From NCBI RefSeq assembly GCF_018143015.1, contig NC_054741.1:67835754-67899753 (forward strand): 64,000 nt of DNA, read 5' to 3'. The stretch is from Lytechinus variegatus (taxonomy: Eukaryota > Echinodermata > Echinoidea > Temnopleuroida > Toxopneustidae). The notes below the pieces were generated by a model that did no database searches, was not told where the DNA came from, and saw only the letters and a program-made list of their open reading frames with translations. The position numbers and the translations under genes were made by a program. How positions within the stretch are numbered: the first letter of the stretch is position 1; each line of letters begins with the position of its first letter. Positions 12,780-25,649 of the stretch are shown piece after piece.

Positions 12780-13065
12780 TTCCTCTGGGGGGGGGGTATT
12801 TTTTACTGGGGGTGCTGATGTAAATTTGACAAGCAAAAAAAAAAAGGATTTTACTCCAAAATTAAGGTTTATACTTAGTTCCCAAAAAAATTCACAAGCG
12901 AAAAAAATATGAAAGGGTTTCATCGCGGTTCCATTTCTCCATTTTTTAACACCTACCAGAATTCCAGGGGGTGCTTCCTATGGAGAATAATACAAGCTGC
13001 TCCAGGGAAAAATTTAGTGGGTGCTTCAGCACCCACAGCGCCTCCCCTTTTCTAGGGCCAAGTCA
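12780..13065. repeat. G-run element fragment related to the one at 60236
   Basis: It begins at a long G-run and contains AAATTTGACAAGCAAAAAAA, the same words that follow the G-run of the element at 60236-60451. It ends near CAGCACCCACAGCGCCTCCC. No clean terminal repeats or duplication could be resolved, so the limits are approximate. Confidence 0.45.
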
Positions 13066-13775
13066 CTGCAAAATTTTGAAGGCAAACTCATACATTTTGC
13101 TCAATTTGATTCAATTAGGGCTCTAGAAAGCTAATTTTGTTGAATATTCTTTATAGTACTATTCCTACAATAAAATTAAAGGGAAAAAATTCCAGAAACA
13201 ACAATTTATCATTTTTAAATAATTTTTTATTTGTGAAAATTGCACTTAAAAGCCCCTCCCCATTGAGTGATGGTTTGTGTACAGTATATGTTTTGGGAGT
13301 GTGACCTTGATCTGATAAAATCTAGGAGTTGGCTTAAGGTCATTGGCAGGTCACATTAGTTTTATTTGACAATTTTCAAGTTATTGGTGTACTTATCAGA
13401 ATTTACAATGAAAACTAATTGGAAAATCCATTTAGGTTTCAAATTAATTTTGAATGTTATCTTTTTGTTAAAGAAATTAATGTTATCATTTGCGCAACTT
13501 ATCAAAATTATCATTTTTGCTACAGAAGATGATGTGACATTTAGATGGCCAATCTGTGATCTGTTGTTGGCAGAGAAATCGCATACAGGATACATCAGAG
13601 AAGAAGTATCTTCAAATACATGACAAGATGAACCCTTCAGACAAGTAAGTCATGTATGCTGTGTTTTGTTTTCAAATTTTCTTTAGGTTTCCCCTTTTTT
13701 TTCAAAGGAAATAATTGGTAATGCTATAACAACCATAGGAACATGAAATTAATTGATGTCAACAATTACATGTAA

Positions 13776-14530
13776 CCCTAAATAGACTGGGCTATTTCAA
13801 CGCCTAAGAAGACTGGGGGGGGGGCTGATTCAGTACCCCCCCTTCTGATCTCGGCCGTCGATCGCGCGATCGCGACGAGAATTGGCACGCGCGTTACCCA
13901 TGGCATTATCTACAAAAGTATAATATCAAATTCTGCTAAAAATCTCATGGCTCATTAATTATGCTAATTTATGCGTAAAATCATTAGTTTGCTCTAATTA
14001 ATATAATAATGCCCATAAAGTGCTAATTTTTGTTTAACATTCTCTAGATAGGCATCTGATAAAATTTGTTTTAAAAAAATTTCAACATCACATTTATTTT
14101 CTTATGTATTCTATTGTTTTACAAATTTATTATGTATTTCTTTGTTTTTCAACTTTTTGTTTTTATTGTTTTCTCAATGGAAATTGTCGGGGACCTTATT
14201 TTGACCATAAAAAAGATAAAATTAATTGATTTTAAGCAGTAAAAGGAAAAATGATACATTTATGAATTTTGGATAAAAACACTATTTGCATTGGATTTGT
14301 ACACAAATTCACGTTTTGAGTAATTTTGGGTCTGCATGCACTTACGAAATGTTGCGTAATTTCGGAACTGCGTACCCGGGGGTCACAATTTTGGTCTCAA
14401 AAGTTGCGCGAGACTTGTAAGTAAAAAGTCAGCAAAGCAAACGACGCGGTCAAAAAATATCAAGCGGCGGATTTACACGAAAAATGTCGAGGGGGGGCTG
14501 AATCAGCCCCCCCCCCCAGTCTTTTTAGGG
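13776..14530. mobile_element. TTAA-type ~750 bp element, copy 1
   Basis: The left end CCCTAAATAGACTGGG matches the right end read in reverse, CCCTAAAAAGACTGGG. The right flank is TTAA (14531-14534); the left flank is GTAA, one change from TTAA. Just inside the ends are a G-run with CTGATTCAG and a CpG-rich palindromic stretch CTCGGCCGTCGATCGCGCGA. The interior shares TTATTGTTTT and the block around GTTGCGTAATTTCGGAAC with copies 2 and 3. It lies in the second recognised intron of the broken gene. No transposase. Confidence 0.85.
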
Positions 14531-14534
14531 TTAA

Positions 14535-15558
14535 AAGTGAAAATGATACGTTAATGATATTGGCTATAAAGACAATATGCTTTCGATTTATACTTTCATC
14601 TTTTTTCAGAAATGAGACTTGAAGGAAAATGTCACACACAAAAAATCACCTCAAACTAGATTTATTGTGAGGGTCCTCTGAGGCCCTAGTACAAACGATG
14701 ATGTCGCAGGAACACATGACACAACGCAAAGTGTGAGCTCTAGTTTTTGCATATTCTACGTATTAAGACCAAAAAAAGGTAAATATTCTGATCCGTTTTG
14801 GCAGCATATATAATAGATTGCAAGCGTGAAATTTATTGAAATGTCATAAAAAACAATGAAATGCAATTAAAATTGTATTTAAAATTGTCTTTAAAAGACC
14901 ATGGGAAGGTGCTCTTTCTCAACTAATATTAGATGACATTCACTCGCAAAATAAGTTAAATTACATGTAGAGCCATATGCTCAGATGTCGGTATGTAGAT
15001 ACTTGCATTTCACTACTCCACACATTATACTTTTTTAAGGCCAACCCATCTTCTGATAACAAATGTAATACTGCCACACCAAACATGCTTATAACATTCA
15101 GATGACAAGTGAAAACATATTTTTGATGTCTTAGGTTTATTCTTTAACTCAAGTGCTGAAACAAATGCGCTGCTGCATTATGCGTTAAACCTTGCAATGT
15201 TATGCAAAAGTTCAAGCTACGATAGTATATGTCCACTTTGACATTATGCATTGGGTGATCATTGCATAATGTCATTTCCCTGTGACATGCGTTGGTGTGA
15301 CATGTGTCCCTTTTACATTTTGGCTGTAATGTAACAGGCCCTCCCCACTTTCCTTATTGCAGTTAGGTTTAATTATTAATGAATTATTTTCTGCAATAAT
15401 CCACAATAAAGTTTTGTTGAAGGATTTTCAGATCTATCCCATTTTACTCTCAAACTAAGAAACTATAATTTTTAGTAGTTTGGTTCATATTTATATATCT
15501 AAAGCTCAAATACCATTTCAATATTAACAGTTTTATTTGTATTTTATCAAACAAATAG
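14535..15558. other. Intronic/non-coding stretch before segment c
   Basis: AT-rich sequence without recognised coding or inverted repeats. It lies between the element at 13776-14530 and the last exon-like segment of the broken gene. Confidence 0.5.
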
Positions 15559-15906
15559 GTTTACATTGGACCCAAAGGCAAGATGGATTGAAGGGTAGAT
15601 GTACCAGAGGGAAACATGGTAGCAACATATCTTCAAGAATACTCTACCCATTGGCCTCAAGTTGGACGAGTATGCAAAGTTCCATGTGAAACTATAGATG
15701 TTGAATGGTACACAGGCACAATGACATCCAAGTGGAAGGAAGTCAAACTTGCTATTACAGGACAGCGGGGCAGAAAAAAGCTCTGGATAGATACCATTCC
15801 ATCAAATTCTGTCATTCTACCACCATTCAAGCTAACTCTTGGAGAAAAACTTCCTCAGATGATCACAAACGCTCTAAGAGGGAAACATGAAGATTATTTT
15901 GATTGA

Positions 15907-16419
15907 GTCCAGCAGACAAGCAATGGATATCAGTTACAACTTCCCTGCTAAGCAGAAAGAAGACTTAAGTGCCACCTTTCATAATGGCAGTTGAATCAGC
16001 ATTTAAATGTGAACTGAATTGAACTTCCTTTCTCTGTAAGCTCGTCAAGAACAGAAGGAATAAGCTACATTTTGGCAACTCTAGTCACAATCCAACATTT
16101 CAAGATGCTGAAGTACAGCCCTCAACATTGCAAGATATTCTGATCTCATTAATGAACTTGTCTAGAATACATACTTCATCACCTAGAAATTGTTCCCTGA
16201 CAACTTGAAAAATAGCAGGTATACTACTAGTCTGAGTATGAGTATTGTCATCTACTGATATGACTGTGACAAGTCAAGCTTAATGAAATAACATCCACCT
16301 GCTAGAAATACTGGGGTTCCATTTGAAACTGGGTTAAGAGTAGTCCTGTATCTATTAATCAAATAGAGTTGTCAGAATTTAGAATGGCACAACCACACTG
16401 TATCTGGAATGAGTTTTAA
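15907..16419. other. Non-coding stretch after the broken gene
   Basis: Nothing recognised beyond probable 3' untranslated remains of the broken gene. Ends at the TTAA that flanks the next element. Confidence 0.5.
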
Positions 16420-17182
16420 CCCTAAATCTCCGGGGTATTTTGATTCTTGTCATTCCCGGGGGGGGGGGGGCATTATGGGCCCCCCTCTTAAGATCTCGGC
16501 CGCTGATCGCGCGAGCGACGCAAAAATTTGCACGCTGGTAGTGTGCGATGTAATCTACAAGGCTGTATGGTAAAATTTTCCAAAATAATGAGATTTTATT
16601 TTATATGAATTAATTATGCTAATTTATGCATAAATCACACTTTTTGCTCTAATTCACTAAATAAAGCTCCTAGAATGCTAATTTTTGGTAAAAATTTTCT
16701 TTGTAGCATTCTTAACAATCATAATTCAAAAAAACTTTGGTTTGGAAATAAATTTCTTATGTATTTTATTGTTTTATGAATTTCTTATGTATTTCTTTGT
16801 TTTTTACTTTTTGTTTTTATTGTTTTTTAAATGGAAATTGTTCCAGACATAATTCTGATCATAAACAAGGCAAAATTAATTAAGTTTAATCAGTAAAAGT
16901 AGAAATAATGATACATTTATGAATTTTGGCTAAATACACAATTTGCATTGGATTTGTACATGAAATCACGTTTATGAGCAATTTTGGGCCTGACATGCAC
17001 TTGCATAATGTTGCGTAATGTCGTAACCGTATACCCGGGCTTCACAAATTTGGTCTCAAAATTTGCACGAGACTTGAATTCATGTAAAGTCAGTGAGCTG
17101 TGAGGTGAAAAATTTCGCGCAGCAGATATATCGCGAAAATTGTTAAGGGGGGCCATTATGCCCCCCCCCTGGAGAATTAGGG
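16420..17182. mobile_element. TTAA-type ~750 bp element, copy 2
   Basis: Perfect TTAA lies on both sides (16416-16419 and 17183-17186). Left end CCCTAAATCTCCGGGG, right end read in reverse CCCTAATTCTCCAGGGG. Internal blocks match copies 1 and 3: the G-run, AGATCTCGGCCG, the Thr/Ile-poor AT centre with TTCTTATGTATTT, and GTTGCGTAATGTCG. A 79-codon minus-strand frame inside is not similar to any transposase I know. Confidence 0.88.
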
Positions 17183-17186
17183 TTAA

Positions 17187-18787
17187 TGCTAAAATTAGTC
17201 TGTAAGCTCAGCTTCCAACTTATTTCTATGAGGGGGGGGAATGAAAGTTTTTATTTGTCATATGTTCAAGATTCCAGGATCTGAACATTGCCTCATGCGA
17301 TCATTGAATCTCAGACAGTCCATGATGGTTGGGTGCTTTGAATAATTCATCTTCAACTCTAATAATCTTGATGACAGACCTTCAATTCAGTTAGATGTTT
17401 TTGACCAATTTTGGATATTGCTTGCTAGTCCCTGACATATGCTATAATCAAGACAGTTGACATACTCTTGTCGACATAGACATAGTACACTATGACTTGG
17501 GCTTCACTTTCCCCAATAAGTTGGTTTATCCAGACTGCTTCATTTATTTGATTCTAAAATCATGAAAAGTTTAATATGGATATTAAAGTCACAAATCATT
17601 TAGATAAGACCATAAATTTCACGCGGTGTCAATGGGAAAAGGGCGAAATCAAACTTACCCTGCGAAACATTTGTCTTACATTTCCCTTGCACTTTTTGGT
17701 CAATTGAAATAAGATGGATACATTCAAGCATTTTGTAACAATTTTCCCACCTAAATTAAATTTCAACACTTGGTAAGCACAACCTTTACCCCTCTTGTGC
17801 CAGCTGGATCTTAGGACATAACTGAATATGAACAAAAATTTATATCAGACATCTCCAGCATTTTTTTGACTAGGTTTTTATATTTTAATGTGGGTTTACA
17901 TGTCATTTTTTATTAATACTTGTTTCTCCACACTTTTCCCAAGTTTGACAATGATTAACAAATGAAAGTCAAGCCTAAGCCGTTTCATGTAAATCACAGC
18001 TCAGTGTAAAGCAAATATTGTCACAATGGCCTCGATGTGTGGGGGAACGGGGTGGGGCGCAATGAACTCTTCGAAGTGTTTTGGGCAAGGAAACAAGCTA
18101 AATTTAACGTGTCCTTGATTATTAAGGTCTACCTTTATTCACGTAACAATTTAAAAGTTCTGCGCAAATCATTTTTCACTAACTTTTCAAAAGTAAGTGG
18201 TGTTCACTCAAGCGGAAATATTTTTCAGAAGTTATATCCTAAATTGCTTAAAATGATCTGTACCAATGTTAAAATGTGGAAAAATGATTGGGATATTACA
18301 AATGTATAATTTTACAAGATTTTTTCTAAGTGTAAACTTTTTTGTGTGTAATTGTTTTAACTTATTATCTAGTGGTATAAATTTCATTCAAGTGAAAGCT
18401 TATCAATTTGATTTATATCAATTACCTCATGCTGTGCATCATAATATACAAATACTGACTGCCCATGAGGACTGCTGCGTAAATTATCATGCCCGAGATG
18501 CGTTTCAACCCCACATGACAACCGATGAATCCAGTTGGTCAGCCAGTGCACTGTTGGCTGCGCACACATGTCTAAGCAGCGCAGCCAGTTAGCTCGAGCC
18601 AGCTAGATGCGTGCATAGAAACACAACTTGTGGCCCCCCTCTCATGGGTTATGAGTACGTCAGTAAGTCAAACTCCTGAGACGATGATAGATGGAATAGC
18701 ACCACGTCACATGATGCAGTTTTGACCAATCAGAGATAACAATCTTAGCGTCAGACATGTAATATAAGCTATCATAGTGATATAACC
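17187..18787. other. Non-coding stretch left of the minisatellite
   Basis: No gene recognised. Plus-strand open frames of 90-108 codons (18037-18309, 18266-18592) overlap in different frames and lack motifs or convincing splice sites. Composition becomes slightly GC-richer from 18460 to 18700. Confidence 0.5.
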
Positions 18788-21700
18788 TTGTGCATTTGAT
18801 TTGATTTGTATATTACCTCTTACATTCCAGAGTATCATACAGGTACATGTATAAGCTTATCCCATTTGATTTGTATTGCCACATACATTGCAGAGTATCA
18901 TTGGTATCAGCTTATCCCATTTGATTCGTATTACCTCATACATTGCAGAGTATCGTACTGGTATAGGATTATCCCATTTGATTTGTATAACCACGTACAT
19001 CACAGAGTATCCAACAGGTATAAGCTTATCCCTTTTGATTTATATAACCACATTCATCACAGAGTATCGGACAGGTATAAGCTTATCCCATTTGATTTGT
19101 ATTGCCTCATATATTGCAGAGTATCGTACTGGTATAAGCTTATCCCATTTGATTTGTATTACGTGTACATTGCTGAGTATCCTACAGGTATAAGCTTATC
19201 CCTTTTGATTTATATTACTTGTACATTGCAGAGTATCATACAGGGATAATCTTATCCCATTTGATTTGTATTACCTCATACATTGCAGAGTATTGTACGG
19301 GTATAAGCTTATCCCTTTTGATTTGTATAACCACATACATCACAGAGTATCCAACAGGTATAAGCTTATCCCTTTTGATATGTATTACGTGTACATTGCA
19401 GAGTATCATACAGGGATAAGCTTATCCCATTTGATTCGTATTACCTCATACATTGCAGAGTATCGTACTGGTATAAGCTTATCCCTTTTGATCTGTATTA
19501 CGTGTACATTGCTGAGTGTCGCACTGGTATAAGCTTATCCCATTTGATTTGTATAACCATGTACATCACAGAGTATCCTACAGGTATAAGCTTATCCCTT
19601 TTGATTTATATTACTTGTACATTGCAGAGTATCATACAGGGATAAGCTTATCCCATTTGATTCGTATTACCTCATACATTGCAGAGTATCGTACTGGTAT
19701 AAGCTTATCCCTTTTGATTTGTATTACGTGTACATTGCTGAGTGTCGTACTGGTATAAGCTTATCCCATTTGATTTGTCTAACCATGTACATCACAGAGT
19801 ATCGAACAGGTATAAGCTTATCCCAATTGATTTTTATTGCCTCATACATTGCAGAGTATCATTCAGGTATACGCTTATACCATTTGATATGCATTACTTG
19901 TACATTGCAGAGTATCGTACAGGTATAAGCTTATCCCATTTGATTTGTATTGCTTCATACATTGCAGAGTATCATTCAGGTATAAGCTTATACCATTTGA
20001 TATGTATTACGTGTACATTGCTGAGTGTCGTACTGGTATAAGCTTATCCCATTTGATTTGTATAACCATGTACATCACAGAGTATCCTACAGGTATATGC
20101 TTATCCCTTTTGATTTATATTACTTGTACATTGCAGAGTATCATACAGGGATAAGCTTATCCCATTTGATTCGTATTACCTCATACATTGCAGAGTATCA
20201 TACTGGTATAAGCTTATCCCTTTTGATTTGTATTACGTGTAAATTGCCGAGTGTCGTACTGGTATAAGCTTATCCCATTTGATTCGTATTACCTCATACA
20301 TTGCAGAGTATCATACTGGTATAAGCTTATCCCTTTTGATTTGTATAACTTGTAAATTGCTGAGTGTCGTACTGGTATAAGCTTATCCCATTTGATTTGT
20401 ATAACCATGTACATCACAGAGTATCCTACAGGTATAAGCTTATCCCTTTTGATTTATATTACTTGTACATTGCAGAGTATCATACAGGGATAAGCTTATC
20501 CCATTTGATTCGTATTACCTCATACATTGCAGAGTATCGTACGGGTATAAGCTTATCCCTTTTGATTTGTATAACCACATACATTGCAGACTACCAGACA
20601 GGTATAAGCTTATCCCATTTGATTTGTATTGCCTCATACATTGAAGAGTGTCATTCAGGTATAAGCTTATCCCTTTTGATTTGTATAACCACATTCATCG
20701 CAGAGTATCGGACAGGTATAAGCTTATCCCATTTGATTTGTATTGCCTCATACATTGCAGAGTATCATTCAGGTATAAGCTTATACCATTTGATATGTAT
20801 TACGTGTACATTGCAGAGTATCGTACTAGTATAAGCTTATCCCATTTGATACGCATTACTTGTACATTGCAGAGTATCATTCAGGTATAAGCTTATACCA
20901 TTTGATATGTATTACGTGTACATTGCAGAATATCATACAGGTATAAGCTTATCCCATTTGATTTGTATTACTTATACATTGCAGAGTATCGTACTGGTAT
21001 AAGCTTATCCCTTTTGATTTATATTACTTGTACATTGCAGAGTATCATACAGGGATAAGCTTATCCCATTTGATTTGTATTATCTCATACATTGCAGAGT
21101 ATCGTACTGGTATAAGCTTATCCCTTTTGATTTGTATTACGTGTACATTGCTGAGTGTCGTACTGGTATAAGCTTATCCCATTTGATTTGTCTAACCATG
21201 TACATCACAGAGTATCGAACAGGTATAAGCTTATCCCAATTGATTTTTATTGCCTCATACATTGCAGAGTATCATTCAGGTATACGCTTATACCATTTGA
21301 TATGTATTACGTGTACATTGTAGAGTATCGTATTGGTATAAGCTTATCCCATTTGATATGCATTCCTTGTACATTGCAGAGTATCGTACAGGTATAAGCT
21401 TATCCCATTTGATTTGTATTGCTTCATACATTGCAGAGTATCATTCAGGTATAAGCTTATACCATTTGATATGTATTACGTGTACATTGCTGAGTGTCGT
21501 ACTGGTATAAGCTTATCCCATTTGATTTGTATAACCATGTACATCACAGAGTATCCTACAGGTATAAGCTTATCCCTTTTGATTTATATTAGTTTACATT
21601 GCAGAGTATCATACAGGGATAAGCTTATCCCATTTGATTCGTATTACCTCATACATTGCAGAGTATCATACTGGTATAAGCTTATCCCTTTTGATTTGTA

Positions 21701-24700
21701 TTACGTGTAAATTGCCGAGTGTCGTACTGGTATAAGCTTATCCCATTTGATTCGTATTACCTCATACATTGCAGAGTATCATACTGGTATAAGCTTATCC
21801 CTTTTGATTTGTATAACTTGTAAATTGCTGAGTGTCGTACTGGTATAAGCCTATCCCATTTGATTTGTATAACCATGTACATCACAGAGTATCCTACAGG
21901 TATAAGCTTATCCCTTTTGATTTATATTACTTGTACATTGCAGAGTATCATACAGGGATAAGCTTATCCCATTTGATTCGTATTACCTCATACATTGCAG
22001 AGTATCGTACGGTATAAGCTTATCCCTTTTGATTTGTATAACCACATACATTGCAGACCACCAGACAGGTATAAGCTTATCCCATTTGATTTGTATTGCC
22101 TCATACATTGAAGAGTGTCATTCAGGTATAAGCTTATCCCTTTTGATTTGTATAACCACATTCATCGCAGAGTATCGGACAGGTATAAGCTTATCCCATT
22201 TGATTTGTATTGCCTCATACATTGCAGAGTATCATTCAGGTATAAGCTTATACCATTTGATATGTATTACGTGTACATTGCAGAGTATCGTACTAGTATA
22301 AGCTTATCCCATTTGATATGTATTACTTGTACATTGCAGAGTATCATTCAGGTATAAGCTTATACCATTTGATATGTATTACGTGTACATTGCAGAATAT
22401 CATACAGGTATAAGCTTATCCCATTTGATTTGTATTACTTATACATTGCAGAGTATCGTACAGGTATAAGCTTATCCCTTTTGATTTGTATTACGTGTAC
22501 ATTGCTGAGTATCGTACTGGTATAAGCTTATCCCATTTGATTTGTATAACCGTGTACATCACAGAGTATCCTACAGGTATTAGCTTACCCCTTTTGATTT
22601 ATATTACTTGTACATTGCAGAGTATCATACAGGGATAAGCTTATCCCATTTCATTCGTATTACGTCATACATTGCAGAGTATCATACTGGTATAAGCTTA
22701 TCCCTTTTGATTTGTATTGCCTCATACATTGTAGAGTATCCTACAGGTATAAGCTTATCCCATTTGATTTGTATTACCTCATACATTGCAGAGTATCGTA
22801 CTGGTATAAGCTTATCCCTTTTGATTTGTATTACGTGTACATTGCTGAGTGTCGTACTGGTATAAGCTTATCCCATTTGATTTGTATAACCATGTACATC
22901 ACAGAGTATCCTACAGGTATAAGCTTATCCCATTTGATTTATATTACTTGTACATTGCAGAGTATCATACAGGGATAAGCTTATCCCATTTGATTTGTAT
23001 TACCTCATACATTGCAGAGTATCCTACAGGTATAAGCTTATCCCTTTTGATTTATATTACTTGTACATTGCAGAGTATCATACAGGGATAAGCTTATCCC
23101 ATTTGATTTGTATTACCTCATACATTGCAGAGTATCGTACTGGTATAAGCTTATCCCTTTTGATTTGTATTACGTGTACATTGCTGAGTGTCGTACTGGT
23201 ATAAGCTTATCCCATTTGATTTGTATAACCATGTACATCAAAGAGTATCCTACAGGTATAAGCTTATCCCTTTTGATTTATATTACTTGTACATTGCAGA
23301 GTATCATACAGGGATAAGCTTATCCCATTTGATATGTATTACCTCATACATTGCAGAGTATCGTACTGGTATAAGCTTATCCCTTTTGATATGTATTACG
23401 TGTACATTGCTGAGTATCGTACTGGTATAAGCTTATCCCATTTGATTTGTCTAACCACGTACATCACAGAGTATCCAACAGGTATAAGCTTATCCCTTTT
23501 GATTTATATAACCACATTCATCACAGAGTATCGGACAGGTATAAGCTTATCCCAATTGATTTTTATTGCCTCATACATTGCAGAGTATCATTGAGGTATA
23601 CGCTTACACCATTTGATATGTATTACGTGTACATTGTAGAGTATCGTACTGGTATAAGCTTATCCCATTTGATATGCATTACTTGTACATTGCAGAGTAT
23701 CCTACAGGGATAAGCTTATCCCATTTCATTCGTATTACGTCATACATTGCAGAGTATCGTACTGGTATAAGCTTATCCCTTTTGATTTGTATTGCCCATA
23801 CATTGTAGAGTGTCATACAGGTATAAGCTTATCCCTTTTGATTTGTATAACCACATTTATCGCAGAGTATCGGACAGGTATAAGCTTATCCCATTTTATT
23901 TGTATTGCCTCATACATTGTAGAGTGTCATACAGGTATAAGCTTATCCCTTTTGATTTGTATTGCCTCATACATTGTAGAGTATCCTACAGGTATAAGCT
24001 TATCCCATTTGATTTGTATTACTCGTACATTGCAGAGTATCCTACAGGTATAAGCTTATCCCATTTGATTAGTATTGCCTCATACATTGCAGAGAATCAT
24101 TCATGTATAAGCTTATACCATTTGATATGTATTACGTGTACATTGCAGAGTATCGTACTGGTATAAGCTTATCCCATTTGATTTGTATTATTGTACATTG
24201 CAGAGTATCATACAGGTATAAGCTTATCCCATTTGATATGTATTACTTGTACATTGCAGAGTATCGTACAGGTATAAGCTTATCCCATTTGATTAGTATT
24301 GCCTCATACATTGCAGAGTATCATTCATGTATAAGCTTATACCATTTGATATGTATTACGTGTACATTGCAGACTATCCTACAGGTATAAGCTCATCCCA
24401 TTTGATTGTAATGGTATAAGCTTATCCCTTTTGATTTGTATTGCCTCATACATTGTAGAGTATCCTACAGGTATAAGCTTATCCCATTTGATTTATATAA
24501 TCACGTACATCGCAGAGTATCATACAGGGATAAGCTTATCCCTTTTGATTTGTATTGCCTCATACATCGCAGAGTATCGTACAGGTGTAAGCTTATCCCA
24601 TGTGATTCGTATAACTCGTACATTGCAGAGTATCGTACTGGTATAAGCTTATCCCTTTTGATTTGTATTGCCTTGTCCACTACAGAGTATTAATTGAGGT

Positions 24701-24920
24701 ATAAACTTATCCCTTTTAGTTCGTATTGCCTCATACATTGCAAAGTATCATGTAGGTATAAGCTTATCCCTTTTGGTTTGTACTACCTCATACATCGCAG
24801 AGTATCGTAGAGGTATAAGCTTATCCCTTTTGATTTTACTTAACTTGTACATTGCAGAGTATCATACAGGTATAAACTTATCCATTTTAATTTGTATTAC
24901 CTCATACTTGTAGAGTATAC
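18788..24920. repeat. 6.1 kb minisatellite, alternating 56/57 bp units
   Basis: About 108 head-to-tail units. Two main variants occur: a 57 bp type carrying ACCTCATACATTGCAGAG and a 56 bp type carrying ACGTGTACATTG or ACTTGTACATTG. Each unit has the core GGTATAAGCTTATCCC followed by (A/T)TTTGAT.TGTAT. A HindIII site (AAGCTT) therefore recurs about every 56 bp, apart from occasional variants. Both edges decay: the first units near 18790 and the last after 24660 are the most diverged. Many overlapping plus-strand frames stay open for 60-150 codons because the unit lacks stops in some phases; they show no sign of being genes. Confidence 0.97.
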
Positions 24921-25373
24921 AGTTGTACATACACATGTTTATTTATATTCCATTGAATGACAAATTAAATCAAACATATATACTATGAAAAGATTTTACA
25001 TGGTCTAATTGTGATGTATTGCTGTTTTAAATTGTGCCATGTGAATTAAAACACGTGATAGAGAGAGAGAGGATGGTTGAATCGGTGATTTCAATGAGCT
25101 AATGGCACTAATTCATCAACTTTTTTATACAAAATTTGGACCAGATGTCCTTACAAGAGGAACAATATTACAGCAAAAATGCATCTTTTTTGTGAATTTG
25201 AGCAGTCCATTTTTGGTCATTTTGTCCAGATTGAAATAATTTATTAACCCATATAACAAGGTTAAAAATCTTCAAGGATGCGTCAAAACGTATATTACCT
25301 GATAGAACATGCATGGGCGAACGGAAAGCAGACCAAATGGAAATTAAGATCAATCAAAATCATGTATGTAGAC
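24921..25373. other. Non-coding stretch right of the minisatellite
   Basis: AT-rich, with a short GAGAGAGAGA run near 25061. No gene or paired repeat recognised. Confidence 0.5.
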
Positions 25374-25475
25374 CACTGGCGGATCCGGGGGGGGGGGGAC
25401 ATCCGGCCGGTCCCCCTTTTTTTTTGCTTCCTCCGGAAAATGTGGCCCCCTTAGAAAATCCTGGATCCGCCCCTG
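25374..25475. mobile_element. 102 bp miniature element, hAT-like ends
   Basis: The left end CACTGGCGGATCCGGGGG and the right end read in reverse, CAGGGGCGGATCCAGG, form inverted repeats. The flanks are ATGTAGAC (25366-25373) and ATGTAGAA (25476-25483), an 8 bp duplication with one change. CA-initial ends plus an 8 bp duplication suit hAT elements; the element is far too short to code for anything. Confidence 0.75.
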
Positions 25476-25649
25476 ATGTAGAACAGTCATGGAGCCAGCG
25501 GCATCTGCCTATAAATTATAATTGACAAGGTATACCAATCTTCATCTTCATAGCAATATTGATTGATTGATTTTGTCAAGAATATCACAGGTAATATGAG
25601 ATAGAATCCCATGACAGGATCCCGGGACAGGATATACCCATAAAAGCCG

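Larger units (their letters stand above)
10302..15906 (+). pseudogene. Broken spliced gene, probably transposon-derived, with HTH(E/K)DI and chromo/Tudor-like regions
   Basis: Three segments behave as exons. Segment a (10302-10793) follows TGTTTATAG, encodes VGYTHKDIYKLFSRISSHL and then HSKPNIFTFTMNQ and KDWSTNPHS, and ends before GTATGA. Segment b (13526-13644) follows TTGCTACAG, encodes DDVTFRWPICDLLL and ends before GTAAGT. Segment c (15559-15906) follows CAAATAG and encodes WPQVGRVCKVP, VEWYTGTMTSKWKEV and ILPPFKLTLGEKLP before a stop. The codon phases agree across both introns (1|2 and 0|0). I recall a G(H/Y)THEDID.(L/M)FSR motif and a C-terminal W-rich chromo/Tudor-like module from a family common in cnidarian and echinoderm genomes; this is memory, not a search. 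The reading frame is interrupted about four times, so it is not functional as read. The 5' exons were not found. Confidence 0.6.

Noticed and set aside
18788-24920. CRISPR-like regular array
   Set aside because: The units follow one another without unique spacers and vary gradually; this is a eukaryotic minisatellite.
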